Origin: an uncultured Actinoplanes sp.
Lineage (GTDB): Bacteria > Actinomycetota > Actinomycetes > Mycobacteriales > Micromonosporaceae
Length of the DNA stretch: 9,598 nucleotides
Assembly (NCBI GenBank): GCA_934667465.1
Contig: CAKUMG010000143.1
Location: 1-9,598 of the forward strand
Reading direction: 5' to 3'
The notes under the pieces are model-generated. The model worked only from the letters and a program-made list of their open reading frames with translations, was not told the origin of the DNA and did no database searches. The position numbers were made by a program, and so were the translations under genes. Position 1 is the stretch's first letter, and each line of letters opens with the position of its first letter. Below, in pieces: positions 5,238-9,598 of this stretch.

Positions 5238-8200
5238 TCAGCGACGCAGTGGATCGTCAGGTGCATCGCGGTCGCGGGAACGACCTTGTTCGACAAGCGC
5301 GCGAATGGACCGCCGCAGTGGGGACAGAGCGTCGGCCTCTCCTGCTTGGCCCTCCTCGAAATCAACTGACGACCGGGTGCCGAGAAGATTGTCGTCCGGT
5401 AGCAAGTCTCTCAGACCGGGGATGTCATCCCTGACGAGTTGCCATTCGGCGAGAACGTCGTCGATCCTCATGCCTCGCACGATGAGGTGTCGGACGAAAC
5501 CGCGCCAATGGTTCCTACCTCGCTTGGCTGCCCAGGACGGCAGTGAGGTGTCCACCTGCTCGAGGTCGGTGAGGGTGGACAGGTCCGGTTGGCGGCTTGC
5601 CATGGCGAAGTGTTTGTTGAGGGAGAGGATCCCGAGGAAGGCTTCGACGCGGTCAAGACCGGTGATTGTCTCGCTCGGGACCCGCACGACTTCGTAGAGG
5701 TCGTGGGTGAACTTGCCGACCGCCCGGGAGTGCTCGGTGGGGAACTGGACTTCGGTCTTGAAGTCCTCCGCATTCCGCAGGGTCACGTTCAGGCCGTTGT
5801 GGCGTCCCCTGCCGGACCCCCAGAAGCTCTGCACCTCCAGCACTTCGTAGCCGCTGCTGCGGAGCAGGGCCAGGGCTTCGGTCAGCGTGGCCGCGTAGGC
5901 GGCTTCCGGCAGAGTGATCGTGAAGCGGACGCGGTCGGTGGATCCGGCCAGGAACTGAGCGACCGGGATCCTCTTGAGTGCCGTGCGGTCCAGGAACTTG
6001 CGGGCCAGGGAGGCCAGGCCCTTGCAGCGGTACTCGGTGTCGACGAGCCGGGCCGTGCCCGCCAGGGATGCGGTGAGTGCCGACATGCGAGCGAGCTCGG
6101 TGTCGGCTACCGCCTGTGCTTCGTGGTGGGCGGCTGTCAGGGCGGCGCGGTCGGGGGCGGTCAGTTGGTCGAGCGCCTCGTTCTGGGCCCGGGAGGACTC
6201 GTGGATGCCGGTGGGGTGGGGTGGGTTGTGGGGCCAGGGCAGGGACAGGTGCGGGGGTGCGGGTGCGGGGCGGCCGTGGCCGTCGGTGATGAGGGCGTCC
6301 AGGGAGCGGCCGGCCGGGTGGAGCGGGGTTGTGGAGAGGGTTCCGGTCTGGGGGTCCAGGTAGAGGATCGTGCCGTTGTGGTTGATCGCCGCCCAGGTGT
6401 GGGCGGTGCCGGGGGTCGTCTCGGTCTGGAGGAAGGCGAAGGCGCCGTGGCCCGTGGTGGTGAGGTGGGTGGCGAGGTCGTCGAAGGTGTGCAGGCCCTG
6501 GAAGTGGGTGCCGGTGGTGGCTTCGATGCGCTGGGTGCCGCCGGTTTCCGGGCCCACAGGGCGGGTGGGGTCGCCGTGGGCGTAGGCGTCGAAGGTGCGC
6601 GGAGCTGCGACGCGGGGGCGGCCGTGCAGGTAGGTGTCGTAGAGGGACAGGACGCCGTCGACGCAGTTGAGGGCGCGGGTGGGGTCGGCGGTGGGTCCGC
6701 CGTCGTTGGTGAGGGCGAACCAGGTGCCGTCGCGGGGGTCGGCGAGGCGGCGCACCCGGCCGTCCGGGTCGCGAGGCATGGCGGTTTCGAGCTGGTGCTG
6801 GTGGGCGGCGAGTGGGGGGCGCAGTCCGCCGCGGCGGCCGTAGGGGCGGGTGCGGTCGATCGGGGGCGGGTCGTCGTCGCCGGTGAGGGCTGAGCGGTCG
6901 TCGGTGTGGACGTCGGCGGTGGCGAGCGTGCCGATGTCGTCGTTGAGGCGGGCCCATGCGGGGGGCGAGATCGTGACGAGGTCCGGGGTCAGTTCGCCGC
7001 GGCGTACGCGGTCGGCCAGGTCTTGCAGGTCCCGTGCCTCGGCGCTGTGTGCGGCGCGGCTCCGGAGGCTGTCGGCTCGGTTCTGCAGGTGGGCGGCCAG
7101 GTCGGCGCGGCGGTTGGCCTCGTGGATCGCCCGGGATCGCTCGAGATGATCCAGGTACGCGCGATCCGGGGAAGGCAAGACCGGCGCGGAGAGATGCTGC
7201 GGCCCCGAAGAAGAGCGCGTAGCCGAGGAAGAGCGCGACGCTGAAGAGGAGTGCGGCGTGGGGAAGGGACGCGGCTCGGGAGAGGTGCGCGGTGCGGGGG
7301 ACGAAAGCAAAGTGGGGGAGGAATGCGGCGCGGGGGACGAAAGCAAAGTGGGGGAGGGATGCGGTGCGGGGGACGAAAGCAAGGTGAGGGAGGGATGCGG
7401 CGCGGGGGATGGGGACGGGCGCGGCGGGAGCGTACGGGAACGCGGCCGCCACCATCCGTCACCGCGGCCGGCGAAGGGCATCGGATCGCCGTGGCCGTCG
7501 ACGACGAGCGCGTCCAGGGCGACGAGGTTGTCCTTGTCCCGCGTGCCGTTGTGTGCGTAGAGGATCTTTCCGGCGTCCGCGATCCGGCCGGACTGGGGGT
7601 CGACGAAGAGGATCTCGCCGTGGTGGTTGACCGCCGCCCATGCGTGCGAGGAGCCGCCCTCCCAGAGGTTCATCAGGAACGCGAAGGAGCCGTGGCCGCC
7701 CCGGCGCAACTGGTCGGACACGTCGTTCAGGGCCCGGTCGACCTCCTGTTTCGCGGCCGCCGGGTCGGTCGTGCCGGTGGCGCGGCACAGCGATTGGAGG
7801 CGGCCGCCGGTGGCGTGCTCGACGCGTTCGGGGCCGTTGCTCTCGCCGTACAGGGGCCGTTGGGGATCGCCGTCGCTGTAGGCGTCGAACGTGCGCGGTG
7901 CCGAGACCCGCGGGCGCCCATGGACGTACGTGTCGAAGAACGACAGAACGCAGTCCTGGCAGTTGATGCCGCGGGTCGGGTCCGCCGCAGGTCCGCCGTC
8001 GTTGAGCAGGGCCAGATATCCCGTACGCGGGTCCGCCGCCCGTTGCGGGTTGCCGCGGGCGTCGCGCGGGACGGCGTTCTCGAGGTCGAGCTGGTGCCGG
8101 GCGAGCGGCCGGCGCAGCCCGCCGACCTTGTCGTATGGGCGGGTGCCCACGATCGACGGCGGGTCGTCGGTGCCGGTGAGCATCGAGGTCTCGCCGAGCG

Positions 8201-9598
8201 ACACCGTTCCCGTGGTGAGGCGGCCGCCGTCCCGGTTGGCCAGGTCCCAGTTCTGCCGGTCGACCGTCGTCCTCGCGCCCTGCTCCGCCGGGTACGACGG
8301 GTCGCGCAGCACGCGCGCCTCGCCCTCGGCGCGGTCGGCGATCAGGCCGGCAGCCTCGACGTCGGCCGTGAGCAGCTGCGACAGCCGGGGATCGAGCCGG
8401 AGGAAGCGGGCGACGAGCGCGGACCGCCGGGCACGCCGGGCCTGGGCACGGGCGCTGCGGGCCTTCTCCTCGAGCCGGTCGATCGACTCCTGCCGCCGGA
8501 ACTCGGCATAGGCGGCCCGTTGCTCCCGGGCATATCGCTCATACCGCTCTACTTCGGACGGCGCGGGCGACAGATCAAGACCGACATCCGACGGTACGCC
8601 TCCGGCCCGCCCCGCCGTTCCCACGCGGTGCCGCCCCTTGCTGTGCCGGCCCGCCCCCGGCGCCGGCCCGTGAAGGAGCGGCCCGACCGTGGTCGGCGGA
8701 GGGGCGGCCGCCGGAGTTCCAGACATTGCCGGGGAAGCTGCCGGTGCCGGCGTGGCCGAGTGGTCGAGAGCGGGCGGTGCGGACGACGCGAGCGTGGTCT
8801 GGTCCGGCGCAGGAGCCGCGGTTTCGGGGCGCGGCGGTGGATCGCCCAGCAGCGCGGAAAGCGGATCGTCGGTGGCCCGTGTCGGAGCATCAGATGGCAG
8901 AAGCGGCAAATCCGGCGACCCTGGAGAAGGCGCAGTTGGTGAAACCGCAGTCGGTGAGTTCGGCGCGGTGGGGTCGGTGGGAGATGCCACCGGCGACAAG
9001 TCGGCCGGCCCCGGTGTGGACGGACCGGAGAGCGCGGGCGACGGCGCGACGGCGGACAGATCCGGCGCGCCGGCAGGCGCTTCGGAGGAGTTCGGCGCGG
9101 TAGGAGCGGCAGGGGAATCCGGCACGGTAGGAGCGGCGGTGGAATGCGGCGCGGTAGGAGCGCCAGGCGAGTCCGGTGCGAAGGACGGCGCGGCAGGTCC
9201 CGGCGCGGCAGGTTCTGGCGCGGTAGGCCCCGTAGGGGGAACGAATCCACCGTCCGAAATGTCCGGAGGCGGGGGCGACGGCGGCGAAGCGGGCGCGGTG
9301 GGAGAAAGCCCAGCGAGCCCGTCGAGACTCCCGACCTTGCCGAGCAGCGACTGCGAAACCCCCGAGGCCCCCGACGCGAGCACCGACCCGGCACCCCCGG
9401 AGCTGGCCGCCCGCGCGAGGTTCTCGAGTCCCGGCAGATTCCCCAGGGCAGCGGACGCGCCGACCTCCCCCAGCACCTCGGCCCCGATGTCACGACCGAT
9501 CCCGGGGTGGGCGCCCTTCCCCGCGTACGCCCCCGTCGCCGCGAAGCCGCCGGCGAAGCCCGCCATCCCGGCCCGCCCCAGGTCGGCGAGGTTCACGC
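5238..9598 (-). CDS. Giant multidomain polymorphic toxin, partial: two papain-fold toxin domains plus a RelA/SpoT-like domain (5' end beyond window)
   Basis: The frame is open from the right edge to TGA at 5238, 1452 codons. Residues are numbered from the GTG at 9596, which is probably not the true start because no stop is visible upstream. In order: residues 1-95, Gly/Ala-rich segment like the tail of the helical pre-toxin region of large actinobacterial toxins; about 97-345, Pro/Ala/Ser linker; about 347-400, charged helix; about 465-700, papain-fold domain 1; about 703-800, Ser/Pro linker; about 805-870, charged helix; about 900-1104, papain-fold domain 2; about 1180-1305, RelA/SpoT-like domain; 1424-1452, tail shared with the downstream gene. 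Papain-fold toxins of this type deamidate glutamine or cleave proteins. RelA/SpoT-type toxins transfer pyrophosphate to nucleotides or RNA. The helix-plus-papain module is duplicated within the protein. Export by a type VII (ESX) system is a guess from the general architecture; the N-terminus is not seen. A large structural or surface protein is possible but less likely given the intact catalytic motifs. Confidence 0.85.
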   Translation of the reverse strand, partial: VNLADLGRAGMAGFAGGFAATGAYAGKGAHPGIGRDIGAEVLGEVGASAALGNLPGLENLARAASSGGAGSVLASGASGVSQSLLGKVGSLDGLAGLSPTAPASPPSPPPPDISDGGFVPPTGPTAPEPAAPGPAAPSFAPDSPGAPTAPHSTAAPTVPDSPAAPTAPNSSEAPAGAPDLSAVAPSPALSGPSTPGPADLSPVASPTDPTAPNSPTAVSPTAPSPGSPDLPLLPSDAPTRATDDPLSALLGDPPPRPETAAPAPDQTTLASSAPPALDHSATPAPAASPAMSGTPAAAPPPTTVGPLLHGPAPGAGRHSKGRHRVGTAGRAGGVPSDVGLDLSPAPSEVERYERYAREQRAAYAEFRRQESIDRLEEKARSARAQARRARRSALVARFLRLDPRLSQLLTADVEAAGLIADRAEGEARVLRDPSYPAEQGARTTVDRQNWDLANRDGGRLTTGTVSLGETSMLTGTDDPPSIVGTRPYDKVGGLRRPLARHQLDLENAVPRDARGNPQRAADPRTGYLALLNDGGPAADPTRGINCQDCVLSFFDTYVHGRPRVSAPRTFDAYSDGDPQRPLYGESNGPERVEHATGGRLQSLCRATGTTDPAAAKQEVDRALNDVSDQLRRGGHGSFAFLMNLWEGGSSHAWAAVNHHGEILFVDPQSGRIADAGKILYAHNGTRDKDNLVALDALVVDGHGDPMPFAGRGDGWWRPRSRTLPPRPSPSPAPHPSLTLLSSPAPHPSPTLLSSPAPHSSPTLLSSPAPRTSPEPRPFPTPHSSSASRSSSATRSSSGPQHLSAPVLPSPDRAYLDHLERSRAIHEANRRADLAAHLQNRADSLRSRAAHSAEARDLQDLADRVRRGELTPDLVTISPPAWARLNDDIGTLATADVHTDDRSALTGDDDPPPIDRTRPYGRRGGLRPPLAAHQHQLETAMPRDPDGRVRRLADPRDGTWFALTNDGGPTADPTRALNCVDGVLSLYDTYLHGRPRVAAPRTFDAYAHGDPTRPVGPETGGTQRIEATTGTHFQGLHTFDDLATHLTTTGHGAFAFLQTETTPGTAHTWAAINHNGTILYLDPQTGTLSTTPLHPAGRSLDALITDGHGRPAPAPPHLSLPWPHNPPHPTGIHESSRAQNEALDQLTAPDRAALTAAHHEAQAVADTELARMSALTASLAGTARLVDTEYRCKGLASLARKFLDRTALKRIPVAQFLAGSTDRVRFTITLPEAAYAATLTEALALLRSSGYEVLEVQSFWGSGRGRHNGLNVTLRNAEDFKTEVQFPTEHSRAVGKFTHDLYEVVRVPSETITGLDRVEAFLGILSLNKHFAMASRQPDLSTLTDLEQVDTSLPSWAAKRGRNHWRGFVRHLIVRGMRIDDVLAEWQLVRDDIPGLRDLLPDDNLLGTRSSVDFEEGQAGEADALSPLRRSIRALVEQGRSRDRDAPDDPLRR
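5241..5327 (-). other. Conserved C-terminal tail, copy in the giant toxin
   Basis: This segment encodes toxin residues 1424-1452, from LSPLRR to the stop codon. It is preceded by an acidic spacer (FEEGQAGEADA). The same tail ends the 155-aa product of the next gene. Confidence 0.8.
5682..6059 (-). other. RelA/SpoT-like nucleotidyltransferase domain of the giant toxin
   Basis: Toxin residues ~1180-1305. The order of motifs resembles the RelA/SpoT synthetase fold: Arg1190 and Lys1192 in YRCKGLASLARKF (the R-x-K ... S-x-x-x-K element), then DRVRFTITL (1221-1229; the DxxR[FY]T strand), a helix with SSGYEVLEVQSFWG, then HNGLNVTLRN, EVQFPTEHS (Glu1282, Gln1284; equivalent to the E[IV]Q...T motif) and FTHDLYEVVR (His1298, Tyr1301). 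Toxic members of this fold make (p)ppApp or pyrophosphorylate tRNA. Here the match is by motif order only, and the substrate cannot be inferred. Confidence 0.55.
6285..6899 (-). other. Papain-fold toxin domain 2 (glutamine-deamidase-like)
   Basis: Toxin residues ~900-1104. Cys978 lies in ADPTRALNCVDGVLSLYD, His1066 in GTAHTWAAINHNG and Asp1081 in ILYLDPQTG. This gives the Cys...His...Asp-Pro-Gln order of papain-like toxin deamidases. The domain opens with TGDDDPPP and RTRPYGRRGGLRPPLA. HGRPRVAAPRTFDAY follows the catalytic cysteine and GHGAFAFL precedes the histidine. It is the second copy of the module at 7497-8204, and all three catalytic positions are kept. Confidence 0.72.
7296..7403 (-). 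repeat. Three 36-bp tandem repeats in the inter-domain linker
   Basis: Units at 7296-7331, 7332-7367 and 7368-7403 are near-identical on the plus strand (core GGGGGACGAAAGCAA); the start of a further unit follows at 7404. Each encodes 12 residues of the form SPAPHPSPTLLS on the minus strand, around toxin residues 732-767. The array sits between the two papain-fold modules and keeps the frame, as expected for a flexible spacer of variable length. Confidence 0.88.
7497..8204 (-). other. Papain-fold toxin domain 1 (glutamine-deamidase-like)
   Basis: Toxin residues ~465-700. Cys546 lies in ADPTRGINCQDCVLSFFD (with a second Cys at 549), His651 in SSHAWAAVNHHGE and Asp666 in ILFVDPQSG. The copy opens with TGTDDPPS and TRPYDKVGGLRRPLA and shares long stretches with domain 2 (NDGGP-ADPTR, HGRPRV-APRTFDAY, DP-RP, FAFL, HAW/HTW, DALVVDGHG/DALITDGHG). 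It has an extra helical insertion (SLCRATGTTDPAAAKQEVDR region) that domain 2 lacks. The catalytic cysteines of the two copies are 432 residues apart. Confidence 0.72.
8560..9310 (-). other. Pro/Ala/Ser-rich linker of the giant toxin
   Basis: Toxin residues ~97-345 are almost entirely Pro, Ala, Ser, Thr and Gly, with recurring short motifs such as APTAPNS, DSPAAPTAP and PTAPSP. No domain is recognisable. The segment ends in a basic patch (RHSKGRHRVGTAGRAGG) just before the first charged helix. It probably separates the export/pre-toxin part from the warheads. Confidence 0.75.

Noticed and set aside
5165..5365. 66-codon minus-strand frame with a CPHCGG zinc-ribbon-like motif
   Set aside because: It overlaps the toxin's conserved tail in another phase. 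A single CxxC has no partner cysteines, and the tail conservation explains the sequence better.
5589..6893. 434-codon plus-strand Gly/Val-rich frame
   Set aside because: It is antisense to the toxin domains with clear catalytic motifs, and its composition is typical of a shadow frame.
5653..7455. 600-codon minus-strand Arg/Pro-rich frame
   Set aside because: It overlaps the toxin frame on the same strand out of phase and consists of Arg/Pro/His runs typical of a shifted high-GC frame.
7251..8942. 563-codon plus-strand frame
   Set aside because: It is antisense to the toxin. Its repeats are just the reverse of the linker repeats, and no domain is recognisable.

Overview
The window is very GC-rich DNA with strong G/C preference at third codon positions and several GTG starts. 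Together with the DnaB sequence and an actinobacterial-type DnaA box, this points to a high-GC actinobacterium. A Micromonosporaceae/Actinoplanes-like host is my best guess, but that is inference.

Layout, left to right: (1) Positions 1-2042, minus strand: the first 680 codons of a long, hydrophilic, tryptophan-punctuated low-complexity protein. It runs off the left edge without a stop and contains seven exactly phased 30-bp units. (2) Positions 2043-2663: a divergent intergenic region. It holds a compact cluster of DnaA-box-like 9-mers (2118-2170, weaker ones to 2193), a possible promoter (2201-2229) and a long leader with degenerate 24-nt repeats just before dnaB. (3) Positions 2664-4085, plus strand: a complete, intein-free dnaB replicative helicase gene. 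(4) Positions 4106-5146, minus strand: two small hypothetical genes of 161 and 155 codons. (5) Positions 5238-9598, minus strand: the 3' part (1452 codons visible) of a giant modular protein that I interpret as a polymorphic toxin.

The visible part of the giant protein reads, from N to C terminus: a Gly/Ala-rich segment, a long Pro/Ala linker, a charged helix, papain-fold (glutamine-deamidase-like) domain 1, a second Ser/Pro linker with 36-bp DNA repeats, another charged helix, papain-fold domain 2, a RelA/SpoT-like nucleotidyltransferase domain, and a short basic tail. Both papain modules keep a Cys...His...Asp-Pro-Gln arrangement. The polypeptide would therefore carry three potential effector domains, which is unusual because polymorphic toxins normally carry one C-terminal warhead.

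The two small genes follow the toxin on the same strand with gaps of about 90 bp, the position expected for immunity or accessory genes. The last ~29 residues of the toxin and the last ~34 residues of the 155-aa protein share a conserved tail (19 of 29 aligned residues identical). Fourteen of those 19 identical residues use different codons, so the similarity is maintained at protein level and is not a recent DNA copy. The accessory cassette abuts the core gene dnaB tail-to-tail with a 20-bp gap.
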